Made by a program: the position numbers and the translations under genes. This document shows positions 46,185-56,872 of a DNA stretch of 64,000 nucleotides, one piece after another (within the stretch, counting starts at the first letter, position 1; every line of letters starts with the position of its first letter). The notes under the pieces are model-generated. The model saw only the letters and a list, made by a program, of their open reading frames with translations, was not told the origin of the DNA and searched no databases. This DNA comes from Sphingomonas sp. CBMAI 2297 (lineage in GTDB: Bacteria > Pseudomonadota > Alphaproteobacteria > Sphingomonadales > Sphingomonadaceae), in the NCBI RefSeq assembly GCF_029870595.1, contig NZ_JAPDIR010000001.1:62001-126000 (forward strand), read 5' to 3'.

Positions 46185-46766
46185 ATGAAGCGCGTCGCAG
46201 TCTATTGCGGTTCGGCCAGCCCGGCCGATCCCGTCTATATCGAGGCCGCGCGCCATGTCGGCCGCACGCTGGCGCAGCGCGATATCGGCATCGTCTATGG
46301 CGGCGGCCGGCTCGGCCTGATGGGTGCGGTCGCCGATGCGGCGCTGGAGGCCGGCGGCGAAGTGATCGGGGTGATCCCCGAGCTGCTGGTCAATGCCGAA
46401 GTCGCGCATCGCGGCTGCACCGAGCTCCACGTCGTCGCCACCATGCACGAGCGCAAGGCGCGTTTCACCGACATCGCCGACGGCTTCATCAACTTGCCGG
46501 GCGGCACGGGCACGATGGACGAGCTGTGGGAAGCGCTCAGCTGGGCCCAGCTCGGCTATCACACCGATCCGGTCGGCCTGCTCAACATCGCCGGCTATTA
46601 TGACAAGCTGGTCGAGTTCTGGCAGCATATGGGCAAGGTCGGCTTTGTCCGCCCGCAGCACCAGGACATGTTGATCGTCGACGGCACGCTCGAGGGGCTG
46701 CTCGACAAGATGATCGCGGCTAAGCCGGTCGAGACGATCGTCCAGATGCGGCGCGGCGATCTGTGA
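46185..46766 (+). CDS. LOG-family nucleotide-monophosphate phosphoribohydrolase (TIGR00730)
   Basis: A 193-aa 'lonely guy' family enzyme that hydrolyses N6-substituted (cytokinin) or plain AMP/other NMPs to base and ribose-5-P. The two hallmark motifs are present: GGGRLGLMG (~residues 41-49) and PGGTGTMDELWEAL (~104-117). The catalytic Arg/Glu are included. It lies inside the carotenoid operon, 64 bp after crtI and overlapping crtB by GTGA. It could make free cytokinin bases in a plant-associated sphingomonad or serve nucleotide salvage. Confidence 0.93.
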   Translation: MKRVAVYCGSASPADPVYIEAARHVGRTLAQRDIGIVYGGGRLGLMGAVADAALEAGGEVIGVIPELLVNAEVAHRGCTELHVVATMHERKARFTDIADGFINLPGGTGTMDELWEALSWAQLGYHTDPVGLLNIAGYYDKLVEFWQHMGKVGFVRPQHQDMLIVDGTLEGLLDKMIAAKPVETIVQMRRGDL

Positions 46767-47707
46767 GTTCCCCGCTTCCTGGGCGTGCCGCGATCGTCGC
46801 GACCGCGCAGGAAGCGATCGCGCGGGGCTCGCGGAGCTTCGCCGCCGCCAGCCGGCTGTTCGAGCGCGAGACGCGCGAGCGGGCCTGGCTGCTCTATGCC
46901 TGGTGCCGCGCCTGTGACGACCTTGCCGACGGACAGGACCATGGCGGCGAGGCGCGGGCGGCGGATGCCGCAGCTGGCCTGGCGCGCATCCGGCTGCTCA
47001 CCGAGGCGGCGCTCGCCGGGGAGCGGGTGGGCGATCCCGCCTTCGATGCGTTGCGCATCGTCGCTGCCGAGGCGAAGCTGCCGCACCGCTTTGTCCGGGA
47101 CGTGGTCGAGGGCTTCGCGCTCGATGCGGCGGCGTGGGTGCCGCGCCATGAGGACGACCTGTATCGCTATGCCTATCACGTCGCCGGCGCGGTCGGCTGC
47201 CTGATGGCGGTGATCATGGGCGTCCCGCCCGAGGACGAGGCGACGCTCGACCGGGCCTGCGACCTCGGCATCGCCTTCCAGCTCGCCAATATCGCCCGCG
47301 ACGTCGAGGCGGACGACCGGATGGGCCGTTGCTACCTGCCGCAGGACTGGCTGGCCGAGATGGATGTCCCGCCCGGCCAGCACATGAAGCCGCCCTTTCG
47401 CCAGCGTCTCGCGGTGCTCGCCGGCCGGCTCACCGGCCGGGCCGCCGACTATGCCGCGAGCGCGCGGGGCGGCACGCCGGCGCTGGGCTTTCGTTCGGCC
47501 TGGGCAGTGCTCGCCGCCGCCGGCATCTATGGCGATATCGCGAGAAAGGTCGCCGAGCGCGGCGAGCATGCCTGGGATCGCCGCGTCGCCACTTCCGGCT
47601 TCGAGAAGATCGGCTGGATCGCCCGTGCCGGGTGGCAGGGGCTTCGTCGCCGGGATCTCTATCCCGCGGCGCCGCGCGATCCCGCGCTCTGGACGCGCCC
47701 GCGCTAA
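46763..47707 (+). CDS. crtB: phytoene synthase CrtB
   Basis: A 314-aa squalene/phytoene synthase-fold enzyme that condenses two geranylgeranyl-PP into phytoene. The first Asp-rich motif is WCRACDDLAD (~residues 47-56); the second is ANIARDVEADDRMGRCYLP (~174-192). Start GTG at 46763 overlapping the LOG stop. With crtY and crtI it gives the route from GGPP to beta-carotene. About 125 bp without a gene follow before the ABC exporter. Confidence 0.95.
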   Translation: MSSPLPGRAAIVATAQEAIARGSRSFAAASRLFERETRERAWLLYAWCRACDDLADGQDHGGEARAADAAAGLARIRLLTEAALAGERVGDPAFDALRIVAAEAKLPHRFVRDVVEGFALDAAAWVPRHEDDLYRYAYHVAGAVGCLMAVIMGVPPEDEATLDRACDLGIAFQLANIARDVEADDRMGRCYLPQDWLAEMDVPPGQHMKPPFRQRLAVLAGRLTGRAADYAASARGGTPALGFRSAWAVLAAAGIYGDIARKVAERGEHAWDRRVATSGFEKIGWIARAGWQGLRRRDLYPAAPRDPALWTRPR

Positions 47708-47833
47708 GCCGGGGCACGGGGCGCCGGCGAGCCTCGTCATCCGCCTCCAAGGGCCCGGTCCATCGCGCGTCCCTTTCCGGAGCCGATAGCCAAATGTTGC
47801 ATCCCGGTGCCGAGCGCCCCAGATCTGGCGGCG

Positions 47834-49660
<1,827 letters not shown>

Positions 49661-49668
49661 GAGGGGCG

Positions 49669-50586
49669 ATGATTGGGTTCCTGGTTGCGCTGGCGGTGGT
49701 GATCGCCGCGCTCGTCCTGTGGTCGGGCTATGTCTCGCGCGGCGTCGAGCGCTGGGTGCCGATGGACGGCAGGCAGGTCGAGGTGCCGGGCGCGCGGATC
49801 CATTATGTGGAGACCGGGCCGGCCGACGCGCCCGCCATCGTGATGATCCACGGCATATTGAGCCAGCTGCGCGTCTTCACCTATGCGCTGGCCGGCCGAC
49901 TGGCGACGGACCGCCGGGTGATCGTGATGGACCGTCCCGGCTGGGGCTATTCCACGCTTACCGGGCCGCGGCTCGACATTCCCGGCCAGGCCGACGCCGT
50001 CGCCGCCGCGATCCGGGCGCTGGGGCTGGAGAAGCCGCTGCTCGTCGGCCATTCGATGGGCGGGGCGGTGAGCCTGGCGCTGGCGCTGCGGCATCCAGGC
50101 GCGGTACGGGGCCTCGGGCTGATCGCGCCCTATACCCAGCCGATCGACGAGCCGCCCGCGCCGCTCGCGGGGCTGCGGGTGCCGGGCCCGCTTCGCCCGC
50201 TGATCGCCTGGACGATCGCGGTGCCGCTCGCGATGCGCACCGGCAAGGCGAAGACGGCGGCGGTCTTCGCGCCCGATCCGGTGCCCGAGGATTTCGCGAT
50301 CCGGGCCGGCGGCGCGCTCGCCATCCGGCCCGCGAGTTTCCAGATGGGCTGCTACGAGATCGAGATGGGGCCCGCCGCGATGAAGGTCCAGGCGCCGCGC
50401 TATGGCGAGATCGCCGTGCCGGTTTCGATCCTCTACGGCCGGGAGGACGCGCTGCTCGATCCCGAACTGCACGGGCGCAAGACCGCTGCGGACGTGCCGA
50501 ACGGCCAGGTCGAGATCATCGAAGGCGGCCATATGCTGCCGGTCACGCATGTCGACGCCACCGAGGCCTGGCTGCGCGGGCTCTGA
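49669..50586 (+). CDS. alpha/beta hydrolase with N-terminal membrane anchor
   Basis: A 305-aa alpha/beta-fold hydrolase. One hydrophobic helix (IGFLVALAVVIAALVLWSGY) anchors it to the inner membrane. The oxyanion loop is IVMIHGILSQ. The nucleophile elbow GHSMGGAVS lies near residue 126, the Asp probably in LYGREDALLDPE and the His in EGGHMLPVTH. A good ribosome site (GAGGGG) precedes ATG 49669. It lies 8 bp after the ABC exporter. Substrate unknown. Confidence 0.88.
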   Translation: MIGFLVALAVVIAALVLWSGYVSRGVERWVPMDGRQVEVPGARIHYVETGPADAPAIVMIHGILSQLRVFTYALAGRLATDRRVIVMDRPGWGYSTLTGPRLDIPGQADAVAAAIRALGLEKPLLVGHSMGGAVSLALALRHPGAVRGLGLIAPYTQPIDEPPAPLAGLRVPGPLRPLIAWTIAVPLAMRTGKAKTAAVFAPDPVPEDFAIRAGGALAIRPASFQMGCYEIEMGPAAMKVQAPRYGEIAVPVSILYGREDALLDPELHGRKTAADVPNGQVEIIEGGHMLPVTHVDATEAWLRGL

Positions 50587-50594
50587 TACCGGTC

Positions 50595-52055
50595 CTAGCC
50601 GCCGATCTCCGCGGGCTGGGTGGTCCAGCCGAGCCGCGGGATCGTGATCGAGCGCTTGCCCGAAAGGTCGGTGCGCGTCACGAACAGCTCGCGGCTCTCG
50701 ATATATTGGAGGAGCCGGCGCACGCGGCCGAGCGAGCTGGTGCCATAGGTGGCGGCGATCTCGGTGTCGCTCGGGCAGGGCGCGCCTTCGCGCGCCGCGC
50801 GGGCGACGAGCAGGAACGGGCCGAGCATGTCGTCGGGCAGCGCGCGCGCCGCGTCGAGCGCCTGGGCCCATTCCGCGTCCGGATCGCCATGGATGCCGGC
50901 ACGCGCGGCCGAGAGCCGGCGGACGAAGGCGGAGAGGTCGAGCGGGGCCCGGGCCAGGCCGACCATCCGGCAGCGCACCAGGAAATCCTGGTAGAGCACC
51001 GAGGGCGAGCGATAGGCGCTCTCGGCATCGGCGACGATGTCGCGCAGCACGTCGGCGATCTTGGCGGCGGCTTCCTCCGGATCGACCTCGGGGATTTCCT
51101 CGCGCACCGGCGTCGAGCGTGCGAGCGCCTCGAGCAGCCGGTCCGAGGCGAGCTGCGGCGCCTGTGCCGGCGCCGGCGGGGCGGGGGGCGTCCATTCGGG
51201 CTCGGCCGGGGCGAGGAGCAGGTCCTTCAGTTCCGCCGAGGGCGCCTCGGGCAGTGGAGTCAGCTTGGGGCTGCCGCTGCGCGCGCTGGTCTCCACCGCG
51301 CCGATCTGCACCGAGATGGGCCGGCGCGACACGGCGGGACCGAGCGCCAGGAAATGGCCGCGCGCGAGATCGCGGATCGCCTCGGCCTGGCGGCGTTCCA
51401 TGCCGAGCAGGTCGGCGGCGCGCGCCATGTCGATGTCAAGAAAGGTGCGGCCCATCAGGAAGTTCGAGGCTTCGGCCGCCACGTTCTTGGCCAGCTTGGC
51501 GAGGCGCTGGGTGGCGATCACGCCCGCCAGGCCGCGCTTGCGCCCGCGGCACATCAGGTTGGTCATCGCCGAGAGCGAGGCGCGGCGGACGTCCTCCGCC
51601 ACCTCGCCGCCGCCCGAAGGCGCGAACAGCTGGGCTTCGTCGACCACCACCAGCGCCGGATACCAATGGTCGCGCGGCGCGTCGAACATCGCGTTGAGGA
51701 AGGCGGCGGCGCATTTCATCTGCCCCTCGGCCTCCAGCCCTTCCAGGCTGAGCACCACCGACGCGCGATGCTCGCGAATCCGGGTGGCGAAGCGGGCGAT
51801 CTCGCGCTCCGAATAATCGGCGGCCTCGATGGCGATATGGCCATATTTGTCGCCGAGCGTGACGAAGTCGCCCTCGGGATCGATCACCACCTGCTGGACA
51901 TGGCCGGCGCTCCGCTCGAGCAGCCGGCGCAGCAGATGCGACTTGCCGGACCCCGAATTGCCCTGGACGAGCAATCGCGTCGCCAGCAGCTCTTCGAGAT
52001 CCATGGCGACGGCATCGCCCTTGCCGTCCACCCCCATGTCCACGCGCACCGTCAT
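50595..52055 (-). CDS. HerA-like ATPase (DUF87 domain)
   Basis: A 486-aa P-loop ATPase of the HerA/FtsK superfamily. The N-terminus carries Walker A QGNSGSGKSHLLRRLLE (~residues 31-47), then VVIDPEGDF and Walker B ALVVVDEAQLFAP. The sensor region is RGLAGVIATQRLAKL. The C-terminal ~200 residues are Pro/Ala-rich and end in a winged-helix-like segment (TSSLGRVRRLLQYIESRELFV). HerA usually works with the NurA nuclease in end resection or defence; no nurA is adjacent. The start at 52055 was chosen because the sequence upstream is non-homologous. Convergent with the hydrolase. Confidence 0.87.
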   Translation of the reverse strand: MTVRVDMGVDGKGDAVAMDLEELLATRLLVQGNSGSGKSHLLRRLLERSAGHVQQVVIDPEGDFVTLGDKYGHIAIEAADYSEREIARFATRIREHRASVVLSLEGLEAEGQMKCAAAFLNAMFDAPRDHWYPALVVVDEAQLFAPSGGGEVAEDVRRASLSAMTNLMCRGRKRGLAGVIATQRLAKLAKNVAAEASNFLMGRTFLDIDMARAADLLGMERRQAEAIRDLARGHFLALGPAVSRRPISVQIGAVETSARSGSPKLTPLPEAPSAELKDLLLAPAEPEWTPPAPPAPAQAPQLASDRLLEALARSTPVREEIPEVDPEEAAAKIADVLRDIVADAESAYRSPSVLYQDFLVRCRMVGLARAPLDLSAFVRRLSAARAGIHGDPDAEWAQALDAARALPDDMLGPFLLVARAAREGAPCPSDTEIAATYGTSSLGRVRRLLQYIESRELFVTRTDLSGKRSITIPRLGWTTQPAEIGG

Positions 52056-52224
52056 CGCCGGACGCTTTGGCCGATGGCGATGGCGGGGGGAAGCGCATTC
52101 CGGCGAAAATCTGTGGGCGGTACGCTTGCGAAACGCCCCGCCCGGCCGGCGGCGGGGCGCGAACCCCCTTGCGGGATCCCGGCGCGGCGCGGATAATCGC
52201 TGGAGAAACAGGGGGGTGATCGGC

Positions 52225-52755
52225 ATGCGGGCATGGGTTTTGGCGGCCGTCGGCGCCGCGCTGCTCGTCCCGGCCGGCGCGCGGGCGCAGGCGGTGGGGA
52301 TCGCGCCCGGCGAGGAAGCCGCCTTCTCCTTCGATGGGCGGACGGCTGGCGAAGTGCGGCGGACCGCCGCCACGCCCACGCCGTTCGAGGCCGCGGTCGG
52401 CCGCGAATATTCGGGCATGACGCCGCCCGAGGCCCCGGTGCCCGAGGCGGCGCCGCTGCCGAACCAGAACAACCTGCCGCCCCTGCCGATCCCCGATCCG
52501 GGGAAGCTCCGCTTCCGCTTCCTGCTGGTGCCGGGCTCCAGCCATTCGCTGCTGATCGTCCACAACGGCTATCCCAAAGCGCTTGTCTATCGCGCACGGA
52601 TCTGGGCGCATGGCGGCAATCGGCCGACCGATGTCTGCCTGGTGATGCCCGGCAGGCCCGGCGTCGAGTATTGGCCCTATGCGATCAGCGCGATCGAGGT
52701 CAGCGCCTTCGAACTGGTCGATTGGAAGCCCGAGGACGGCGTTCCCTGCAAATAG
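52225..52755 (+). CDS. exported hypothetical protein, 176 aa
   Basis: A secreted protein with signal peptide MRAWVLAAVGAALLVPAGAR (cleaved near ARAQA). A Pro-rich middle (TPPEAPVPEAAPLPNQN) is followed by a compact C-terminal domain with two Cys (DVCLVMPGRPG; DGVPCK). A GGGGGG tract 8 nt upstream supports ATG 52225. No family recognised. It lies 38 bp before recQ and is divergent from the HerA-like gene across 169 bp. Confidence 0.72.
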   Translation: MRAWVLAAVGAALLVPAGARAQAVGIAPGEEAAFSFDGRTAGEVRRTAATPTPFEAAVGREYSGMTPPEAPVPEAAPLPNQNNLPPLPIPDPGKLRFRFLLVPGSSHSLLIVHNGYPKALVYRARIWAHGGNRPTDVCLVMPGRPGVEYWPYAISAIEVSAFELVDWKPEDGVPCK

Positions 52756-52793
52756 CCTCGACTTCGCCGGCCGTCCCCCGCTAACCGGGCGCG

Positions 52794-54563
52794 ATGGCTC
52801 CCGCGATCGAAACCCTCCGCCGCGTCTTCGGCTTCGACAGTTTTCGCGGCGTCCAGGCGAACGTGGTGGAACGCGTCCTGGCCGGCCGGCGCACCCTGGC
52901 GGTCATGCCCACCGGCGCGGGCAAGTCGCTCACCTATCAGCTGCCCGCCGTGATGCTCGAGGGCACCTGCGTCGTCGTCTCGCCGCTGATCGCGCTGATG
53001 CACGACCAGCTGCGCGCCGCCGAGGCGGTCGGCATCCGCGCCGCGACGCTGACGTCGGTGGACGAGAATCGCGCCGAGACGATCGAGCGCTTCCGCTCCG
53101 GCCAGCTCGACCTGCTCTATGTCGCGCCCGAGCGCGCCTCGGGCGAAGGCTTCCGCAACCTGCTGGCGAGCGCGAAGCTGTCGCTGTTCGCGATCGACGA
53201 GGCGCATTGCGTCTCCGAATGGGGGCATGATTTCCGCCCGGACTATCGCCTGCTCCGCCCGCTGCTCGATCGCTTCCCCGACGTGCCGCGCCTCGCGCTC
53301 ACCGCCACGGCGGACGCGCATACCCGCGCCGACATCCTCGAGCAGCTCGGGCTGCCGCAGGAGGGGCTGATCGTCGCCGGCTTCGACCGGCCCAATATCC
53401 GCTACGCGATCACCCCGCGCGAGAACACGACGCGCCAGGTGATCGACCTGATCGCCGAGACGCCCGGCCCCGGCATCGTCTATGCCCAGACCCGCGCGGG
53501 CGTGGAGAAGCTGGCCGAGAAGCTTGCGGCGGAGACCGGCCGGCCGGTGCTGCCCTATCATGCCGGACTCGATCCCGCGGTCCGCCGCCGCAACCAGGCG
53601 GCGTTCGTCGCCTCGGAGGAGATGGTGATCGTCGCCACCGTCGCCTTCGGCATGGGGATCGACAAGCCGGACGTGCGCTTCGTCGCCCATGCCGGCCTGC
53701 CCAAGTCGATCGAGGCCTATTATCAGGAGACGGGCCGCGCGGGGCGCGACGGCGATCCGGCGGTGGCGCATCTCTTCTGGGGCGCCGATGATTTCGCCCG
53801 CGCCCGCCAGCGGATCGGCGAAGTCGAGCCCCAGCGCCAGCCCGGCGAGCGCGCCCGGCTGACGGCGCTCGGCGCGCTGGTCGAGACCGCGACCTGCCGG
53901 CGCCGCATCCTGCTGCGCCATTTCGGCGAGGAGCCGGCGGAGCAGTGCGGCAATTGCGACAATTGCCTGAGCCCGCCCGCCGCGATCGACGCCACGGTGA
54001 CGGCGCAGAAATTCCTCTCGGCGGTGTTCCGCACCGGGATGCTGTTCGGCACCGGCTATATCGAGAGCATCCTGCTGGGCCAGTCGAGCGAGCGCAGCCT
54101 GACGAACGGGCACGAGAACCTCTCCGTCTTCGGCATCGTCGACGGCGAGGAGGCGGCGCTGATCAAGCCGGTCGCCCGCGCGCTGCTGCTGCGCGACGCG
54201 CTGCGCGCCAACGAGCATGGCGGGCTGGAATTCGGGCCCGAGGCGCGTTCGATCCTCAAGGGCGGCGCCACGGTGGCGCTGGTGCTGCCGCCCAAGCGCG
54301 AGCGCCGGCGGCGCGGCGGCAAGGCGGGGGCGCCCAATCCCGTCGGCGATCCGCTGTTCGAGGCGCTGCGCGCCAAGCGCCGCGAGATCGCCCAGGAGAC
54401 CGGCCTGCCGCCCTATGTGATCTTCCATGATTCGGTGCTGCGCGACATGGCCCTGCTCCGGCCCGCGAGCATCGCCGCGATGGGCAACATCTCGGGCGTT
54501 GGCGCGCGCAAGCTCGACGCTTATGGTGACGCCTTCCTGCAAGTGATCCGCGATGCCGCATGA
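52794..54563 (+). CDS. recQ: ATP-dependent DNA helicase RecQ
   Basis: A 589-aa 3'-5' helicase for recombination and replication repair. Motif I is MPTGAGKSLTYQLPA; the DEAH box is AIDEAHCVSEWGHDF; motif V/VI are ATVAFGMGIDKPDVRFVAH and YYQETGRAGRDG. The RQC zinc site is CRRRILLRHFGEE..CGNCDNC, and the C-terminal HRDC domain (from ~residue 515) ends GVGARKLDAYGDAFLQVI. Full length. Its stop overlaps the next gene's ATG. Confidence 0.96.
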   Translation: MAPAIETLRRVFGFDSFRGVQANVVERVLAGRRTLAVMPTGAGKSLTYQLPAVMLEGTCVVVSPLIALMHDQLRAAEAVGIRAATLTSVDENRAETIERFRSGQLDLLYVAPERASGEGFRNLLASAKLSLFAIDEAHCVSEWGHDFRPDYRLLRPLLDRFPDVPRLALTATADAHTRADILEQLGLPQEGLIVAGFDRPNIRYAITPRENTTRQVIDLIAETPGPGIVYAQTRAGVEKLAEKLAAETGRPVLPYHAGLDPAVRRRNQAAFVASEEMVIVATVAFGMGIDKPDVRFVAHAGLPKSIEAYYQETGRAGRDGDPAVAHLFWGADDFARARQRIGEVEPQRQPGERARLTALGALVETATCRRRILLRHFGEEPAEQCGNCDNCLSPPAAIDATVTAQKFLSAVFRTGMLFGTGYIESILLGQSSERSLTNGHENLSVFGIVDGEEAALIKPVARALLLRDALRANEHGGLEFGPEARSILKGGATVALVLPPKRERRRRGGKAGAPNPVGDPLFEALRAKRREIAQETGLPPYVIFHDSVLRDMALLRPASIAAMGNISGVGARKLDAYGDAFLQVIRDAA

Positions 54564-55048
54564 AGACGATCCTGCTCGCCGCCCTCGTCCTGCTCGCCGC
54601 CTGCGCGCCGCAGCGCGCGCGGGTCCCGACCATGCCCGTGCCCTCGACCATCGCGATGGACCGCAACAGCTGGGGCCATCTGGTCTCGCGCTGGACGATC
54701 GACGGGGCGGGCAAGGGCAGCTACACCATGGCCGAGCCCGATACCTACAAGCCCGAGCGGCTGGTGACGCGGCGTTTCTCCGCCGGCAGCGCCGGCTTCG
54801 CCGAGATCCGCAAGCTGCTCGCCCTGGGCGAGGCGCAGGCGGAGAGCGAGCTCGACTGCGGCGATCGCATCACCGACCAATATTACGGAACGGTCCGCTG
54901 GGACGATGCGAGCCTGACCTATGACATGGGCTGCCAGGCCCCCGCCACCGAGGAAGTGCTCAAGGGCATCACCGCGGCCGAGCGCCGGATCGCCGCCTGG
55001 GCCGCCAACCAGCCGATCACGGAAACCCAGAAGGTGGAGAAGCAATGA
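54560..55048 (+). CDS. hypothetical lipoprotein, 162 aa
   Basis: A lipoprotein with signal MKTILLAALVLLAACAPQRA (lipobox LAAC15). The mature part is about 145 residues with two later Cys (ELDCGDR; DMGCQAP), suggesting an intramolecular disulphide. No family recognised. ATGA overlaps link it to recQ upstream and to the DUF442 gene downstream, so it belongs to a four-gene translationally coupled string. Confidence 0.8.
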   Translation: MKTILLAALVLLAACAPQRARVPTMPVPSTIAMDRNSWGHLVSRWTIDGAGKGSYTMAEPDTYKPERLVTRRFSAGSAGFAEIRKLLALGEAQAESELDCGDRITDQYYGTVRWDDASLTYDMGCQAPATEEVLKGITAAERRIAAWAANQPITETQKVEKQ

Positions 55049-55479
55049 CCAGCCCGCGCCGCGTCGACGACAATATCTCGGTTGCTCCCCAGATCGCGGC
55101 CGAGGACATCGCCTTCCTTGCCGAACAGGGCTTCACCTATGTGATCAACAACCGCCCCGACGAGGAGGAGAGCGGCCAGCCCGAGGGCGAGGCGATCCGC
55201 GCCGCGGCGGAGGCGGCCGGGCTCGGCTATGCCGCGATTCCCGTCACCCATGCCGGCTTCTCCTCCGCCCAGGTCGAGGCGATGGCGGCGGCCTTGGCGG
55301 AGGCTTCGGGGCCGGTGCTCGCCTATTGCCGCTCGGGCACCCGCTCGTGCAACCTCTGGGCGCTGGCCGAGGCGGCGCGCGGCGGCGATCCGGCGGAGAT
55401 CACCGCCAAGGCCGCCCAGGCCGGCTACGACCTGTCGGGCATCCGTCCGCTGCTGGACCAGCTTTCCGGCCGGGCGTGA
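55045..55479 (+). CDS. TIGR01244/DUF442 family protein-tyrosine-phosphatase-like protein
   Basis: A 144-aa protein of the DUF442 family (the 'beta-lactamase hydrolase-like' N-domain of Blh). N-terminal VDDNISVAPQIAAEDIAFLA and the conserved FTYVINNRPDEEE are hallmarks. The phosphatase-like P-loop YCRSGTRSCNLWAL keeps Cys and Arg of CxxGxR, so it could be a phosphatase or sulfur-transfer enzyme. It has no fused metallo-beta-lactamase domain. Coupled both sides by 4-nt overlaps. Confidence 0.9.
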   Translation: MTSPRRVDDNISVAPQIAAEDIAFLAEQGFTYVINNRPDEEESGQPEGEAIRAAAEAAGLGYAAIPVTHAGFSSAQVEAMAAALAEASGPVLAYCRSGTRSCNLWALAEAARGGDPAEITAKAAQAGYDLSGIRPLLDQLSGRA

Positions 55480-55835
55480 CGCAGCTCACCATCTTCGGCG
55501 GCTCGATCGTCGCGGTGCTGGTGCTCGCGCTGCTCGCCCGGCTGCTCGGGCTCGGCGGCGCGCGCATCGGCAGCGCCGAGGAGGCCCGCGCGGCGGCGGA
55601 GGCAATGATCCCCGGTTTCGAGGGCGGCGCGGTGGTGATCGGCAGCGACGGCAAGGCAGCGCTGGTGCGGGGCGGCGCGGGCGACGCCGCGCTGCTCAAG
55701 ATCCATGGCGCCCGCATTGCGGCGCGGCACCTGCGGGCGCCGCTCGCCGGCACGCCCGCGCCCGACGGGCTCGCTTTCGACAGCGGCGATGCGCGCTTCG
55801 GCACGGTGGTGCTCAAGGGCGTGACCGCGCTGTGA
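55476..55835 (+). CDS. single-pass membrane hypothetical protein, 119 aa
   Basis: GTG start at 55476 overlapping the DUF442 stop (GTGA). One membrane helix near the N-terminus (GGSIVAVLVLALLARLLGLG) is followed by a ~90-residue cytoplasmic domain with the pattern SAEEARAAAEAMIPGFEGGA, VVIGSDGKAALVRG and HGARIAARHLRAPL. The pattern is like a conserved sphingomonad family beside the sterol desaturase, but I cannot name it. Confidence 0.75.
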   Translation: MTQLTIFGGSIVAVLVLALLARLLGLGGARIGSAEEARAAAEAMIPGFEGGAVVIGSDGKAALVRGGAGDAALLKIHGARIAARHLRAPLAGTPAPDGLAFDSGDARFGTVVLKGVTAL

Positions 55836-55900
55836 TCCCGCCCGCGTTCCATGCCGCAGCGCGGCGTGACTCGCTACTGACATTGCGGTAAACAAGGTCG

Positions 55901-56872
55901 ATGCCCGAGATGCCGCTGCTCTTCGATCCGGTGAACTATGCCATTCCCGGCTTCGTGGCGCTGATCGTCGTCGAGATGCTGATCGCGCGGACGCGGGACC
56001 GGCAGCGCTATTGCCCGCGGGACACGCTCACCTCGCTGCTGCTCGGCTTCGGCAGCACGGTCTCCAGCGCGCTCACCGCCGGGCTGGTCTTCGCCATCTC
56101 GATGTGGGTGTATCAGTTCCGCTTCTTCACCATCGGCTTCGCCTGGTACTGGTTCGTCGTCGCCTTCGTGCTCGACGATCTCGCTTATTATTTCGCGCAT
56201 CGTACCGGCCACCGCGTCCGCTGGTTCTGGGCGAGCCATGTCATCCATCATTCGAGCCAGCACTATAACCTGTCGACCGCGCTGCGGCAGACCTGGACCG
56301 GCTTTGTCAGCCTGAGCTTCCTGTTCCGCCTGCCGCTGTTCCTGATCGGCTTTCATCCGCTGATGATCTTCTTCTGCGCCGGGCTGAACCTGATCTACCA
56401 GTTCTGGATCCATACCGAGGTGGTCGGCCGGATGCCGCGCTGGTTCGAGGCGGTGATGAACACCCCGTCGCACCACCGGGTCCATCACGCCACCAATCCG
56501 CGCTATCTCGACAAGAACTATGCGGGCGTCTTCATCGTCTGGGACCGGCTGCTCGGCACGTTCGAGGCGGAACGGGAGGACGAGAAGCCGCGCTACGGCA
56601 TCGTCAAGGATCTCGGCAGCTTCAGCCTGTTCTGGGCCGCGTTCCACGAATGGGTGGGCATCGCGAAGGACGTATGGGCCGCGCCGGACCTGAAGTCCCG
56701 AATCCTGTACATGATCGCGCCGCCGGGCTGGAGCCATGACGGCAGCCGCGATACATCCGAGACCATCAAGGCGCGCTGGGAGGCGCGGCAGCAGCGGGGG
56801 ATCGCGTGGAAGCAGCCGACATCGTCGTCATCGGTGGAGGATCGGGCGGAAGCGCCGTCGCAGGCCGCCTGA
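55901..56872 (+). CDS. sterol desaturase / fatty acid hydroxylase family protein
   Basis: A 323-aa di-iron membrane enzyme with ~4 helices. The eight-His pattern is complete: HRTGH (~residue 103), HVIHHSSQHYN (~117) and HHRVHHATNPRYLDKNYAG (~191). The substrate may be a carotenoid, hopanoid or fatty acid; members of this family in sphingomonads include carotenoid hydroxylases, so a link with the crt operon is possible but unproven. Its last 67 nt overlap the GMC oxidoreductase start. Confidence 0.9.
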   Translation: MPEMPLLFDPVNYAIPGFVALIVVEMLIARTRDRQRYCPRDTLTSLLLGFGSTVSSALTAGLVFAISMWVYQFRFFTIGFAWYWFVVAFVLDDLAYYFAHRTGHRVRWFWASHVIHHSSQHYNLSTALRQTWTGFVSLSFLFRLPLFLIGFHPLMIFFCAGLNLIYQFWIHTEVVGRMPRWFEAVMNTPSHHRVHHATNPRYLDKNYAGVFIVWDRLLGTFEAEREDEKPRYGIVKDLGSFSLFWAAFHEWVGIAKDVWAAPDLKSRILYMIAPPGWSHDGSRDTSETIKARWEARQQRGIAWKQPTSSSSVEDRAEAPSQAA

